Counted from the first letter of the stretch, positions 17,137-26,818 are shown. The stretch: 64,000 nucleotides of DNA from an uncultured Flavobacteriales bacterium (GCA_938023515.1 CALJDR010000053.1:1-64000); one strand, 5' to 3'. The notes: generated from the letters alone by a model not told the origin. Numbers and translations are program-made.

Positions 17137-18288
17137 ATGAAGACAATAGTGATTATAGACCATGAACCCCTTACGCCTCGCAGGATGGCTATTTTCCATA
17201 TTGAAGAGTTGGCAGCCAAGGGATTCGACGTCCGGTTTTGGGATTGTTCGCAGATATTCCATAAAGGGATGCAGCTGGCGGACAGCATTACCGATTTTGA
17301 CCGGCTGCATGTGATGAATTCTCTGGAAGATGTTTCCCGCGCGATCGATGGATTAGAGGTGGCGGAAACCGTCTTTATTGTGGAAGTGTTCAATCGGTGG
17401 GAAAACAGGGCTTTCTTCCGGTTGTTGTCTGATAAGGGATGTTACACGGTTCGTATGGAATTATACGCATCATCTGTCCTGCCGGATATTCCTTTTTTTC
17501 AGAAGATAAGAATGGCTTCTTTCAGGAAAATCGCCACAGGTGTGTCAAACCGCCTGAAAAAGGGCATGTACTGGGCTTATAAAAAATATTGGCATGTCAA
17601 AGGATATGATCTGTTTGTCAGTTCCGGGGACGATTTCTGGATAGACGTGAAGATCAACCATCCGGACTGGGAAAAATATAAATCGTCTTTGGGCGGGCAA
17701 AGATTATGCAAGGGAAATTATGCCGTGTTTTTGGATGAATATTTCCCAAACCATCCTGATATGCGGTTTTTTGTAAAAGATTGTCGGGCAGATACCACTC
17801 AATACCGCCGTTCTATGTTGAGGTTTTTTGATGAATATCAGCAACGGACGGGATTGGAAGTGGTCATTGCCGCCCATCCGAAGTCGGAATACCAAGGCGA
17901 TGAATGGGGAGCAAGGAAGATAATAAAGTACAAAACCGTGGAATTAGTTCGGGATGCCCGGGAAATATTGATGCATAGCAGCGCCGCGTTGTCGTTTGTA
18001 ATGATGTTCGATAAACCATTAGCGTTGATAACTACCGACGGGTATGACCGGCTATTCCCTTTAAAAGTAAATGTACGCCGGATCAGCCGGCTGACGGGAT
18101 TGCCTGTCTATAATATAGATAGGGAGGATTTGGGTAATGTAAAAGCGCAGGCGGTTCCTGAGATAACGAGGAAAGAATATATAAGCAGGTTCCTTACATC
18201 GCCTGGCATAGAGGGATTAAAGACGGTCGATATTATAGCCGAAGTTTTTCATGCGCTTCCTGCATTTTCTTGTGCAGGACGGAAATGA
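17137..18288 (+). CDS. Putative GT-B glycosyltransferase with sialyltransferase-like motifs
   Basis: I do not recognise a named family, but the 383-residue protein has features of bacterial CMP-sugar transferases. There is an acidic pair in VFLDEYFPNHPD (Asp200/Glu201), an HP dipeptide in VVIAAHPKSEY (His247-Pro248), and a serine pair in ILMHSSAALSFVMMFDKP (Ser281-Ser282). In bacterial sialyl- and polysialyltransferases, motifs of the type [DE][DE]G, HP and SS/ST hold the general base and the CMP group. The nearby CMP-nonulosonate pathway makes a nonulosonate transferase an attractive inference, but other GT-B capsule enzymes share the HP and SS pattern. It has its own promoter and converges end to end with cobO. 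No signal peptide or membrane segment is evident. Confidence 0.6.
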   Translation: MKTIVIIDHEPLTPRRMAIFHIEELAAKGFDVRFWDCSQIFHKGMQLADSITDFDRLHVMNSLEDVSRAIDGLEVAETVFIVEVFNRWENRAFFRLLSDKGCYTVRMELYASSVLPDIPFFQKIRMASFRKIATGVSNRLKKGMYWAYKKYWHVKGYDLFVSSGDDFWIDVKINHPDWEKYKSSLGGQRLCKGNYAVFLDEYFPNHPDMRFFVKDCRADTTQYRRSMLRFFDEYQQRTGLEVVIAAHPKSEYQGDEWGARKIIKYKTVELVRDAREILMHSSAALSFVMMFDKPLALITTDGYDRLFPLKVNVRRISRLTGLPVYNIDREDLGNVKAQAVPEITRKEYISRFLTSPGIEGLKTVDIIAEVFHALPAFSCAGRK

Positions 18289-18804
18289 CTATCGGTCTAT
18301 CCCGTCCCGGCTTTCCACCCCTTTTTGGTAGTAATGTTTTATTTCTGTCATTTCTGTGACCAGGTCGGCCGCATTGATGAGTTCCTGCGGGGCGTAACGG
18401 CCGGTGACGACCGCTTCCACCTGTTCCCCGCGATCGTTTAGCACATCCAAAACCTCTCCTGCTGTCAGCAGCCCGAAATAGAGAGCGATGTTCAGTTCGT
18501 CGAGCACCACCAGCTCGTAATCCTTGCCCGATAGTGCTTCCCGGCAGCGTTCCAGGCCCTTCCGGGCGGCCGTCCGGTCTTCTTCTTCCACCTCGCGCCC
18601 GATAAAACAACCCCGTCCGAATTGTTCCGTATGGATTTGCGGCAGGGTGGATTCTATCTCCGTTTCATGGTACCGCATGCTCTTGACGAACTGGCCGACG
18701 AACACTTTTTTTCCGGCCATCGCAGCCCGCAGGGCCAGCCCGAAAGCGGCCGTAGTTTTGCCTTTCCCGTTTCCGGTATAGACGTGCAGATATCCTTTTT
18801 CCAT
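18289..18804 (-). CDS. cobO: Corrinoid adenosyltransferase CobO/BtuR
   Basis: This enzyme transfers the adenosyl group of ATP to cob(I)alamin or cobyrinate diamide, making adenosylcobalamin. The N-terminal YTGNGKGKTTAAFGLALRA is the modified P-loop of the CobA/CobO family. LVVLDELNIALYFGL near residue 100 matches the conserved Walker-B-like region, and VTGRYAPQELINAADLVTEM is the usual C-terminal motif. The length of 171 residues is typical. It lies 57 bp behind rmlB with a hairpin between, so it may be weakly co-transcribed with the rhamnose genes. Unlike nrdD it has no cobalamin riboswitch in front. It is unrelated to the surrounding glycan genes. Confidence 0.93.
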   Translation of the reverse strand: MEKGYLHVYTGNGKGKTTAAFGLALRAAMAGKKVFVGQFVKSMRYHETEIESTLPQIHTEQFGRGCFIGREVEEEDRTAARKGLERCREALSGKDYELVVLDELNIALYFGLLTAGEVLDVLNDRGEQVEAVVTGRYAPQELINAADLVTEMTEIKHYYQKGVESRDGIDR

Positions 18805-18819
18805 GATGCATTTTTACAT

Positions 18820-18841
18820 AAAGCCGGAAAATCCGGCCTTA
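18820..18841 (-). terminator. Hairpin after rmlB
   Basis: GCCGGA (18823-18828) and TCCGGC (18832-18837) form a 6-bp GC-rich stem with an AAA loop, flanked by A/T pairs. Read on the minus strand it is followed by TTTATG, a short U-tract. It lies just past the rmlB stop and before cobO, so it probably ends or weakens the rml operon transcript. Confidence 0.5.
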
Positions 18842-18861
18842 TGATCAATTTGTATTGGGAA

Positions 18862-19926
18862 TTATCGCTCCGAATACATTTTCTCGTAATAATCTTGATA
18901 GGCTCCGCTGGTCACGTTGTCCAGCCAGCCCGGATTGTCCAGATACCATTGTACCGTCTTTTCCAATCCTTCCTCGAACTGCAGGGAAGGTTCCCATCCC
19001 AATTCGTTCTTCAGTTTGGAGGAATCGATGGCATAGCGCAGGTCGTGCCCGGCCCGGTCGGCTACATAAGTAATGAGCTTTTCAGAGGTCCCTTCCGGGC
19101 GTCCCAGCAATCGGTCGGTCACTTTTATCAGCAGGCGGACAATGTCGATGTTCTTCCATTCGTTGAACCCTCCGATGTTGTAGGTTTCGCCCGTTTTGCC
19201 CTGATGGAATACCAGGTCGATGGCGCGGGCATGATCCACTACGTAAAGCCAGTCGCGCACGTTCAGGCCTTTTCCATATACTGGCAGCGGTTTGCCGTGG
19301 CGGATATTGTGGATGAAAAGGGGGATCAGTTTTTCCGGGAACTGGTAAGGGCCGTAATTGTTGGAGCAGTTGGTCACCAGGGCCGGCAGCCCGTACGTGT
19401 CGTGGAATGCCCGTACGAAATGGTCGGAAGAGGCCTTGGAAGCGGAATAAGGACTGTGCGGGTCGTAACGTGTGTCTTCCGTAAAGAAGCCGCTGTCCAT
19501 CTCCAATGCCCCATATACTTCGTCGGTAGAGATATGGTAGAACAGTTTGCCGTCAAAATGACCGCCCCAGGCATTTTTGGCCGCCTGGAGCAAGGTCAAT
19601 GTGCCCATGATGTTGGTGCGGGCGAAGGCGAAAGGGTCCTTGATACTGCGGTCCACATGGCTTTCGGCCGCCAGGTGGATGACCCCGTCGATGGCATGAT
19701 CGGCAAATATTTTTTCGACCGTTTCCTGATCGCAAATATCGGTCTTGACGAAGGTATAATTCGGCTTTTCTTCTACGTCGCGGAGGTTTTCCAGGTTCCC
19801 CGCATAAGTCAGTTTGTCCAGGCATACGATGCGGTAATCCGGGTATTTGTTCACAAAAAGCCGAACTACGTGCGAACCGATGAACCCGGCCCCGCCGGTA
19901 ATAAGGATATTCCGTTTGGTTGTCAT
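18862..19926 (-). CDS. rmlB: dTDP-glucose 4,6-dehydratase
   Basis: This is the second enzyme of dTDP-L-rhamnose synthesis. The start at 19926 (MTTKRNILITGGAGFIGSHV) gives the canonical GxxGxxG NAD loop and a 4-bp overlap with rmlD; the longer frame upstream is rmlD antisense and is rejected. Catalytic STDEVYG (near residue 125) and YSASKASSDHFVRA (YxxxK, near 160) are present, with NCSNNYGPYQFPEKLIPLFI typical of RmlB. The length is 354 residues. It is the last gene of a wecC-wecB-rmlA-rmlC-rmlD-rmlB cluster. Confidence 0.96.
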   Translation of the reverse strand: MTTKRNILITGGAGFIGSHVVRLFVNKYPDYRIVCLDKLTYAGNLENLRDVEEKPNYTFVKTDICDQETVEKIFADHAIDGVIHLAAESHVDRSIKDPFAFARTNIMGTLTLLQAAKNAWGGHFDGKLFYHISTDEVYGALEMDSGFFTEDTRYDPHSPYSASKASSDHFVRAFHDTYGLPALVTNCSNNYGPYQFPEKLIPLFIHNIRHGKPLPVYGKGLNVRDWLYVVDHARAIDLVFHQGKTGETYNIGGFNEWKNIDIVRLLIKVTDRLLGRPEGTSEKLITYVADRAGHDLRYAIDSSKLKNELGWEPSLQFEEGLEKTVQWYLDNPGWLDNVTSGAYQDYYEKMYSER

Positions 19927-20795
19927 TTGTCCGATGTTTTCAAAATATGGATACATTGGCCGAGCGAATCCCGCCAATAGGGGACACACGCTCCGGCTGC
20001 TTTTATCTTTTCTTTGGACAGTACGCTGTACGCCGGGCGCGCTGCCGCGCAGGGGTAGTCTTTTGTTTGGATCGCATTGACTGCCACATTCATTCCATAG
20101 ATATCGAAGATCGCTTGGGCAAAATCGTACCACGATACGGCTCCTTCGTCCGCATAATGGTAGATGTCAAATCCTTTCACTTCGTTTTGAACGAGGGTCA
20201 TGATCGCCCGGGCCAAGTCTGTGGCATAGGTCGGAGTACCCGTCTGGTCGTATACCACGTTTAATTTTCCCTGTTCTTTTCCTACCCGGAGCATTGTTTT
20301 GACAAAATTGCTCCCGAATTCCGAGTAAAGCCATCCCGTGCGGATAATTACGGCCTCGCAGCCAGATGCTTCGACATTTTTTTCTCCTTCCAGTTTCGTC
20401 CGTCCGTAAACGCTTTCCGGGGCCGGAGTGTCGGTTTCTTTCAACGGAGAATTGCCCGTGCCGGAAAATACATAATCGGTGGATATGTGGACGAGCTTTA
20501 TTCCTTTTTCCCGGGCGATGCCGGCCAATGCCACAGGGCCCAGCGCATTGATCTTCCGGGCCGTATCTTGGTCGGATTCTGCCCGGTCGACGGCGGTATA
20601 GGCGGCACAGTTGACAATGATATCGATCTTATCTTCTTCGACCAATTGCTCGACAGAGGCCTTGTCGGTAATATCTCCTTCGGGCAAGTCGGTGAACAGG
20701 AACGTGTACTGCGGGTATTCGGCTGCAATCTTCCGGAGTGAGAGGCCCAACTGTCCGCGCCCGCCGGTAACGAGTATGTTTTTCTTTTCGGCCAT
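19923..20795 (-). CDS. rmlD: dTDP-4-dehydrorhamnose reductase
   Basis: This is the final reductase of the dTDP-L-rhamnose pathway. ILVTGGRGQLGLSL (residues 6-19) is the NAD(P)H loop, ISTDYVFSG (near 105) and YGRTKLEGE (near 130) supply the catalytic Thr and YxxxK, and IIRTGWLYSEFGSNFVKTM is family-specific. The length of 290 residues is usual. The start is 1 bp after rmlC and the end overlaps rmlB by 4 bp. Confidence 0.95.
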   Translation of the reverse strand: MAEKKNILVTGGRGQLGLSLRKIAAEYPQYTFLFTDLPEGDITDKASVEQLVEEDKIDIIVNCAAYTAVDRAESDQDTARKINALGPVALAGIAREKGIKLVHISTDYVFSGTGNSPLKETDTPAPESVYGRTKLEGEKNVEASGCEAVIIRTGWLYSEFGSNFVKTMLRVGKEQGKLNVVYDQTGTPTYATDLARAIMTLVQNEVKGFDIYHYADEGAVSWYDFAQAIFDIYGMNVAVNAIQTKDYPCAAARPAYSVLSKEKIKAAGACVPYWRDSLGQCIHILKTSDK

Positions 20796-20796
20796 A

Positions 20797-21366
20797 TCAG
20801 TACAGCGCGTCGTTTATATCGAAAACTTCGGCGTCTTTCAGCAGCGGTCGGCGGCTGTCCTTTTCGGAGAGGACGATGTCTTTTTCCAGGATTCTCCAGT
20901 CTATGCCGATTTCCGGGTCGTCGAAGGCGACGCCCCCTTCGCTTTGTGGGGCATAGATGTTGTCGCACTTATAGCCGAAGATGGCGGATGGACTCAGTAC
21001 CGAGAAACCGTGGGCAAATCCCCGGGGGATGAATAGTTGCAGTTTGTTATCCTCCGACAGTTCCACCGACACGTATCTCCCGAAAGTAGGGGAGCCTTTG
21101 CGAATGTCCACCGCCACATCCAATACTGCGCCCCGAATGGCCCGTACCAGTTTGGCCTGTGCATGTTTCCCTTTCTGGAAATGCAGGCCCCGGATCACTC
21201 CGTACGACGACGATGATTCGTTGTCCTGCAAGAATTCTATGGGCCCTATTGCCGCATCGAAAGCAGTTTTATTGTAGCTCTCAAAAAAATATCCGCGTGC
21301 ATCCCCGAATACTTCCGGTTTGAGGATAACTACGCCTTCGATGTCCGTTTTCAGGATTTCCATCAT
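20797..21366 (-). CDS. rmlC: dTDP-4-dehydrorhamnose 3,5-epimerase
   Basis: This cupin epimerase of 189 residues belongs to the dTDP-L-rhamnose pathway. [37 protein letters not shown] (with the catalytic His near residue 61) and [27 protein letters not shown] are the conserved RmlC blocks. The start overlaps the rmlA stop by 4 bp; a second in-frame ATG directly follows the first. Confidence 0.95.
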   Translation of the reverse strand: MMEILKTDIEGVVILKPEVFGDARGYFFESYNKTAFDAAIGPIEFLQDNESSSSYGVIRGLHFQKGKHAQAKLVRAIRGAVLDVAVDIRKGSPTFGRYVSVELSEDNKLQLFIPRGFAHGFSVLSPSAIFGYKCDNIYAPQSEGGVAFDDPEIGIDWRILEKDIVLSEKDSRRPLLKDAEVFDINDALY

Positions 21367-22238
21367 TTTTCCGCGAGCTTTAGAAGATATTGTCCGTAAG
21401 CGTTCTTGGCCAGCGGAGCGGCAGCTTCCCGCAGTTTTTCGCGCGAGATCCAGCCGTTGTTGTAAGCGATCTCTTCCAGGCAGGCGATCTTTAGCCCCTG
21501 TCGCTTTTCAATGGTCTCCACAAAGGAAGAAGCCTCGGACAGGCTGTCGAACGTGCCGGTATCCAGCCACGCGAATCCTCGGCCCAGTAGTTGGACTTTC
21601 AGTTCTTTCTCTTTCAGGAACGCCTGGTTGACCGAGGTGATCTCCAGTTCCCTGCGGGCTGAAGGCTGGATCGTTTTTGCCACATTTACCACTTTGTTCG
21701 GGTAGAAGTAGAGCCCGACTACCGCGTAATTGGATTTCGGGACGGCCGGTTTTTCCTCGATGGACAGCACGTTGCCCTGGTTGTCGAATTCAGCTACTCC
21801 ATAACGTTCGGGGTCGGATACGTAGTACCCGAAGACAGTGGCTTTTTGTTCTTCTTCGGCCGAGCGGACAGCTTCTGAGAGCATACTGGTAAAACTCTGT
21901 CCGTAAAAGATATTGTCTCCCAGCACCAGACAAGCGGAGTCGTTGCCGATGAACTTTTCCCCGATCAGAAATGCCTGTGCCAGACCGTCCGGGGAGGGCT
22001 GTACGGCGTATTCCAGCCGTACACCGAAATTACTGCCGTCACCCAGCAGCCGCTGGAACGAAGGCATATCGTCCGGAGTGGAGATCATCAGTATGTCCCG
22101 TATCCCGGCCAGCATCAACACCGATATTGGGTAATAGACCATCGGTTTGTCGAAAATGGGCAGGAGTTGTTTACTCACTCCCTTGGTGATGGGGTAAAGA
22201 CGGGTGCCGCTGCCTCCGGCCAGTATAATTCCTTTCAT
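21363..22238 (-). CDS. rmlA: Glucose-1-phosphate thymidylyltransferase
   Basis: This enzyme makes dTDP-glucose from dTTP and glucose-1-phosphate, the committed and normally rhamnose-inhibited step. [18 protein letters not shown] is the nucleotide-binding signature, [18 protein letters not shown] and [10 protein letters not shown] follow, and [15 protein letters not shown] near residue 225 is conserved. The length is 291 residues. It lies 25 bp after wecB. Confidence 0.96.
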   Translation of the reverse strand: MKGIILAGGSGTRLYPITKGVSKQLLPIFDKPMVYYPISVLMLAGIRDILMISTPDDMPSFQRLLGDGSNFGVRLEYAVQPSPDGLAQAFLIGEKFIGNDSACLVLGDNIFYGQSFTSMLSEAVRSAEEEQKATVFGYYVSDPERYGVAEFDNQGNVLSIEEKPAVPKSNYAVVGLYFYPNKVVNVAKTIQPSARRELEITSVNQAFLKEKELKVQLLGRGFAWLDTGTFDSLSEASSFVETIEKRQGLKIACLEEIAYNNGWISREKLREAAAPLAKNAYGQYLLKLAEK

Positions 22239-22263
22239 TTTCGCGAACGTATTTTCAAGTTGT

Positions 22264-23412
22264 TTATTCTTTCAGTTTTTCTACGATCCGCTGGCAGGCC
22301 CTGCCATCCCCGTAGGGATTTGCGGCCCGGCTCATCGAGCAGTAGTAAGCCGGATCATCCAGCAGGCGGGATGTTTCCCCGACAATTTTACTATAGTCGG
22401 TCCCAACCAGTTTTACCGTTCCGGCGGCGAGTGCTTCGGGGCGTTCTGTCGTTTCGCGCATCACCAGTACCGGTTTCCCAAGGCCGGGAGCCTCTTCCTG
22501 GATGCCGCCGCTGTCTGTGAGTATCAGAAAGCTCTTTTCCATCAGGAATATGAAATCGAGATATTCCAGCGGTTCGATAAAGAATATGTTTTCCCCGGTC
22601 TTTTCCCCGAAAACTTCCACGATAGGCCTGCGGACATTGGGGTTGAGGTGCATAGGGTACACAAAGTCCGTTTCGGGGTATTTTTCAGTCAGGGTTTTAA
22701 TAGCCTGACAGATGTGTATGAACCCATCCCCAAAATTTTCCCGCCGGTGCCCCGTGATAAGTATCAGCTTTTTCCCGCCGTTCAGCCTGTCGGCATCGTA
22801 TCCGGCCTGCCGGATGCTCTTTTTCAAACGAATGGAGAGATCGTTATTTTCTTTTATTTTATCGATGACCCGATAAAGGGCATCGATCACCGTATTGCCG
22901 GTGACCGAGATTTTTTCCGGGGCTATATTTTCTTTCAGCAGGTTCTCCCGGGAGAGGGGTGTCGGGGCGAAATGGTAGGCAGCGATCCGTCCGGTGATCT
23001 GGCGGTTGATCTCTTCCGGCCATGGGTTGTAAATGTCGTGTGTGCGGAGCCCCGCCTCTACATGCCCTACGGGTATCTGCTGATAAAATGCGGCTAATGC
23101 CGCTGCCGTGGACGTGGTCGTATCTCCGTGTACCAGCACAATGTCCGGACGGCTTTCTTTCAGTACATCCCGCATACCCGTCAGAACCCGGGACGTTATG
23201 TCATAAAGGTCCTGTCCCTGTTTCATGATATTCAGGTCATAGTCCGGAACGATCTCGAAAAGGCGCAATACTTGGTCCAGCATCTCGCGGTGCTGTCCCG
23301 TAACGCATACGATGGTGCGGAAATCCTGTGGGCATTTCCCGAATTCTTTCACCAGAGGGGCCATTTTGATGGCCTCTGGACGGGTACCGAAAACAAGCAG
23401 GATGGTTTTCAT
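22264..23412 (-). CDS. wecB: UDP-GlcNAc 2-epimerase, non-hydrolysing
   Basis: The enzyme interconverts UDP-GlcNAc and UDP-ManNAc. [14 protein letters not shown] at residues 8-21 is the family N-terminus. [31 protein letters not shown] (about 95-125) and [11 protein letters not shown] (about 208-218) are hallmarks of the allosteric non-hydrolysing type, and [28 protein letters not shown] is the catalytic C-terminal block. The length of 382 residues is normal. With wecC behind the same promoter it supplies UDP-ManNAcA for the glycan. Confidence 0.95.
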   Translation of the reverse strand: MKTILLVFGTRPEAIKMAPLVKEFGKCPQDFRTIVCVTGQHREMLDQVLRLFEIVPDYDLNIMKQGQDLYDITSRVLTGMRDVLKESRPDIVLVHGDTTTSTAAALAAFYQQIPVGHVEAGLRTHDIYNPWPEEINRQITGRIAAYHFAPTPLSRENLLKENIAPEKISVTGNTVIDALYRVIDKIKENNDLSIRLKKSIRQAGYDADRLNGGKKLILITGHRRENFGDGFIHICQAIKTLTEKYPETDFVYPMHLNPNVRRPIVEVFGEKTGENIFFIEPLEYLDFIFLMEKSFLILTDSGGIQEEAPGLGKPVLVMRETTERPEALAAGTVKLVGTDYSKIVGETSRLLDDPAYYCSMSRAANPYGDGRACQRIVEKLKE

Positions 23413-23445
23413 TCGGGCGAGCTTTTTTCGTGTCTTGGGAAAAGG

Positions 23446-24648
23446 TTATTTCTTAAAAATACCGCAAAAATCGAGTATCGTCTTTTTGTCGTCGTAAGGG
23501 AGTTCTTTGAACGGGTCGTGGGCTACCAACAGGACGACTACGTCCGCTTTTTGGTAGGCCTCCCTGTAATCTGTCAGTTTGAATACCGGATGTTCGGTAA
23601 TGTTTGGCTCGACGATCATATAGTCAGCATCCCCGCTCTCCATCACCTTGGAGGCGATGTATTTGGCAGGACTTTCGCGCAGGTCGTCGATATTCGGTTT
23701 GAAAGCCAGTCCCATCAGGGCGACACGGGCTTTGCGGCCGTTCTTTATTTCGAAATCCTTGATGGCCTGCCGGGTTTTTTCCGCGCACCAGAAAGCCTTA
23801 TAATTGTTGATCTCGCGGGATTTAGCGATCAGTTGGGATTCTACCGGAAAATCGGACGTAATGAAATACGGGTCTACGGCGATACAATGGCCGCCCACAC
23901 CGCTTCCGGGTTGGAGGATGTTTACGCGTGGATGTCTGTTGGCCAAAGAAATGAGTTCCCATACGTTAATGCCGGCTTTGTCGCAGATCAGGGAAAGTTC
24001 GTTGGCAAAGGCGATCTGCACGTCCCGGGACGAGTTCTCGGTCAGTTTACACATTTCGGCAGTCTTGGCGTTAGTCCGGTGTAGTTTCCCTTCGACGAAT
24101 TGAGAATAGAACCCGGCGGCTTTTTCGGTAGATTCCGGGTCTATCCCTCCGATGACGCGGTCGTTGTGCACCAGTTCGTACAACACGTTGCCGGGCAGCA
24201 CGCGTTCCGGGCAATAAGCGATGTGAATTTTATCCCGAAGTTCGGGGCGTTTTTCAAAGATCAGGTGGGCCATCTTGTCGGTCGTGCCTACCGGGGAGGT
24301 CGATTCGATGATGAACAGATCGCCTTCTTTCAGCAGCGGGAGCACCGAACGGGTGGCTGCTTCGACGTACGATATGTCGGGGGTATGATTGCCTTTGAAC
24401 GGCGTGGGCACGACGATCAGGTAGACATCGCTTTCCACAGGGGTAGTAGTGGCTTTCAGTTTGCCGCCGGACACGGCTTTGTGGACTACCTCGTGCAAGC
24501 CGGGTTCGACGATATGTATTTCCCCTCTGTTGATGGTGTCTACCACTTCCCGGTTGATATCCACGCCGGTTACCACCAGCCCCCGACTTGCGGCGACGGC
24601 TGCGGTTGGAAGTCCGATATAGCCCAATCCCATGAAAAGTATTTTCAT
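23446..24648 (-). CDS. wecC: UDP-N-acetyl-D-mannosamine dehydrogenase
   Basis: This NAD-dependent enzyme oxidises UDP-ManNAc twice to UDP-ManNAcA. The start at 24648 (MKILFMGLGYIGLPTAAVAA) gives the Rossmann loop of the UDP-glucose/GDP-mannose dehydrogenase family; the 96 residues of open frame upstream have no similarity and contain the promoter. YCPERVLPGN, KLTENSSRDVQIAFANEL (with the active-site Lys) and GSGVGGHCIAVDPYF (catalytic Cys) are present. The length is 400 residues. It is the first gene of the wec-rml cluster. Confidence 0.94.
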   Translation of the reverse strand: MKILFMGLGYIGLPTAAVAASRGLVVTGVDINREVVDTINRGEIHIVEPGLHEVVHKAVSGGKLKATTTPVESDVYLIVVPTPFKGNHTPDISYVEAATRSVLPLLKEGDLFIIESTSPVGTTDKMAHLIFEKRPELRDKIHIAYCPERVLPGNVLYELVHNDRVIGGIDPESTEKAAGFYSQFVEGKLHRTNAKTAEMCKLTENSSRDVQIAFANELSLICDKAGINVWELISLANRHPRVNILQPGSGVGGHCIAVDPYFITSDFPVESQLIAKSREINNYKAFWCAEKTRQAIKDFEIKNGRKARVALMGLAFKPNIDDLRESPAKYIASKVMESGDADYMIVEPNITEHPVFKLTDYREAYQKADVVVLLVAHDPFKELPYDDKKTILDFCGIFKK

Positions 24649-24671
24649 TGTCCGAAGTATTTCGATTGCCA

Positions 24672-24679
24672 CAAAGTTA
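24672..24679 (-). promoter_or_regulatory. -7 element upstream of wecC
   Basis: On the minus strand 24679-24672 reads TAACTTTG, an exact TAnnTTTG element, 24 bp ahead of the wecC start. I see no clean TTTG at the -33 position. It is the only good promoter candidate for the six-gene wec-rml cluster. Confidence 0.5.
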
Positions 24680-24774
24680 GTGAAAAATACTGTGCACAGG
24701 GATGTTGTCTTTGTTTTGTCGGATAAGCGTTCGATAGGGATAATTATCTTGCAAGAGTTTATCTTGAATAATAA

Positions 24775-24796
24775 GGCCGTCTTTGTAAAGACGGCC
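24775..24796 (-). terminator. Terminator of the lutABC operon
   Basis: GGCCGTCTTT (24775-24784) and AAAGACGGCC (24787-24796) are perfect 10-bp arms; the inner pairs must open to make the loop. On the minus strand the hairpin is followed by TTATTATT. It lies 44 bp past the lutC stop. Confidence 0.72.
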
Positions 24797-24839
24797 GGAT
24801 TTAAAGATGATCCTTCAGATGGGTGGAAGAGATACGGAA

Positions 24840-25424
24840 CTACATAAAAAAGACAGTCAGACTCCGGGCCCCTTGTGCTCCCTGGACCATAACTGCGCCG
24901 ATGTCCGCCGTGGCCGACGGGCCCATCATGAAGCAACCGTAGTTATCCGTCTGGAGGTCTACTTTTTTATAGGCTTCGTACATGTCCCGGACGATGCGCT
25001 GCGGGTCGAGCAGGATGACCAGGTGCTGGGAGAGCACCCCCAGGGAATTGACCTTCAGGTCTTTTTCGCGCAGCCACACCATGCCAGTCTCGGATACCCC
25101 GAAATCCGCCCGGATGACGCCCACGTCCACGTCTTCCGTATCGTGCGGATCGGTAATGCCGGCGATGTCTTTCGTGCCCTTGACTTCGGGTGCAGCCGAG
25201 CAAATGACCCGGGCGTCGGGATGGAGTTCCAGGATTAGCCGGGCGGCTTCTTCCGGGCCGGACACTTCTTTCCAAGTGCCTCCGGCCTCCATCAGGCTTT
25301 CCTTGAACTCTTCGAGGATCGGCTTCTCGCTTTTGGGGAAATCGGGTATTTGCGGATAGGGCGTTTTCTCCATCCGGGCGTTTTCCCGGACGGCCTGCAG
25401 GATATATTCTCTTGTGGTGCTCAT
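24840..25424 (-). CDS. lutC: LUD-domain lactate utilisation protein C
   Basis: LutC is the small LUD-domain subunit of the LutABC L-lactate oxidation system. The 194-residue protein has GVIRADFGVSETGMVWL and LGVLSQHLVILLDPQRIV in the middle and GPSATADIGAVMVQGAQGARSLTVFFM at the C-terminus, the standard LutC/YkgG blocks. It overlaps lutB by 4 bp and ends 44 bp before the terminator. Function in Bacteroidota is inferred from Bacillus LutABC. Confidence 0.9.
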   Translation of the reverse strand: MSTTREYILQAVRENARMEKTPYPQIPDFPKSEKPILEEFKESLMEAGGTWKEVSGPEEAARLILELHPDARVICSAAPEVKGTKDIAGITDPHDTEDVDVGVIRADFGVSETGMVWLREKDLKVNSLGVLSQHLVILLDPQRIVRDMYEAYKKVDLQTDNYGCFMMGPSATADIGAVMVQGAQGARSLTVFFM

Positions 25425-26818
25425 TTTTTGTCATCTTTTTTACGGTTCTTCAAATACCAGTCGCGGAAAGTCTCTTTGGCGAATACCGGCATTTCCCGGT
25501 CGCGCCCCCAGGGGTTCAGGGACTTGTTGTAGATCAGGAAATCCGGTACTACGGGCAGTACTTTTTCAGCTGCCGCTTCCGCCGTGCGGAAAAGGGCCGG
25601 ATGGGCAAAGACCTCGCCCGCCGCGGCAAATGCCGCCCGCCGCCCTGCCGGCAGGTATTTCTTTTCGGCCATCACTTCGCGCCATTTGTAGATCTGATCG
25701 GCGATGTCGATCTTCACCGGGCATACGTCCGAGCAGGACCCGCATAGGGTGGAATGGAACGGCAGTTCGCTGTACCGGTACGCGTCGAATGTAGGATCCA
25801 GGATAATGCCGATGGGGCCCGAATACGTAGCCTGATAAGCCAGACCGCCGCTTCGGCGGTATACCGGGCAGGTATTCATACACGCCCCGCACCGGATGCA
25901 TTTGAGCGAATGCCAAAAATCCTCCTTACCCAGCCGGGTGCTGCGCCCGTTGTCCGTGAGGATGATATGCAGTTCGCCGCCTTTGCGCGGGCCGGTGAAA
26001 TGGGAGGTGTACTGTGTGGCCGGAGTACCGAGCGCGCTGCGGGCTAACAGGCGAACGAATACGCCCAAGTCCTCCACTTTGGGCAGTACTTTTTCGATGC
26101 CGATGCTGGCGATGTGCAGGGGCGGAACGGAAGCTCCGATGTCCGCGTTGCCCTCGTTGGTGCATACTACGAACGAACCCGTCTCCGCCACGGCGAAATT
26201 TGCTCCCGTCATCCCGGCCCCGGCTTTAAGGAACCGCGGGCGGGCATTCTGCCGCATGGCCTCGGCCAGCGAATGAGGGTCGGTGTCATTGGGATCGGTG
26301 CCGATCGTGCGGGCGAAAAGCTCGGCTACGTCTTTAGTCGTTTTTTCGATGGCCGGCATAACGATATGCGCCGGCATTTGGTGGTCTAACTGCTGGATGC
26401 GTTCGCCCAGATCGGATTCCGTCACTTCTATACCCCGGGCCTCCAGAAAGGGCGTCATTCCGCATTCTTCCTGCAGCATCGATTTGCTCTTGATCACGGA
26501 AGTGACCTTCCGTTCCTGCAGGATGCTGAAGACGATTTGGTTGTGCTCTGCCGCATCCCGGGCCCAGTGCACGACGGCGCCGCGGGCGGTGGCGTTCTTC
26601 TCGAACTCTTCCAGGTATTGGTCCAGATGGGAGAGGGTGTGTTCCTTGATCCGGGAGGCCAGGTCGCGGAGTTCCTCCCATTCGGGCATGGCCGCGGCGA
26701 TGCGGTCGCGCTTCATGCGCACGTTCCAGAGATTTTTGTCGTGCATTTTTTCATGCACATTGTCTTCGTGGATGAATTCGGCCGAATTCCGCACCACGTC
26801 TACTTTTTTGTCGCTCAT
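25421..26818 (-). CDS. lutB: Iron-sulfur lactate utilisation protein B
   Basis: The protein has 465 residues. A LUD domain (about residues 60-300) is followed by a ferredoxin-like domain with two Cys clusters, CIRCGACMNTCPVYR (near 310) and CGSCSDVCPVKID (near 365), which would each hold a 4Fe-4S cluster. SFVVCTNEGNADIGASVPP is a conserved LUD block. It overlaps both lutC and lutA by 4 bp, so the three subunits are tightly coupled. It passes electrons from lactate oxidation to an acceptor that is not encoded here. Confidence 0.92.
   Translation of the reverse strand: MSDKKVDVVRNSAEFIHEDNVHEKMHDKNLWNVRMKRDRIAAAMPEWEELRDLASRIKEHTLSHLDQYLEEFEKNATARGAVVHWARDAAEHNQIVFSILQERKVTSVIKSKSMLQEECGMTPFLEARGIEVTESDLGERIQQLDHQMPAHIVMPAIEKTTKDVAELFARTIGTDPNDTDPHSLAEAMRQNARPRFLKAGAGMTGANFAVAETGSFVVCTNEGNADIGASVPPLHIASIGIEKVLPKVEDLGVFVRLLARSALGTPATQYTSHFTGPRKGGELHIILTDNGRSTRLGKEDFWHSLKCIRCGACMNTCPVYRRSGGLAYQATYSGPIGIILDPTFDAYRYSELPFHSTLCGSCSDVCPVKIDIADQIYKWREVMAEKKYLPAGRRAAFAAAGEVFAHPALFRTAEAAAEKVLPVVPDFLIYNKSLNPWGRDREMPVFAKETFRDWYLKNRKKDDKK

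Noticed and set aside
18622..19980. Open frame of 452 codons on the plus strand across rmlB
   Set aside because: It is antisense to a complete, well-conserved rmlB and shows no domain of its own; it results from codon bias.
24649..24936. A 96-residue N-terminal extension of wecC
   Set aside because: The extension has no similarity to the family, contains the promoter, and the Rossmann N-terminus fits the start at 24648.
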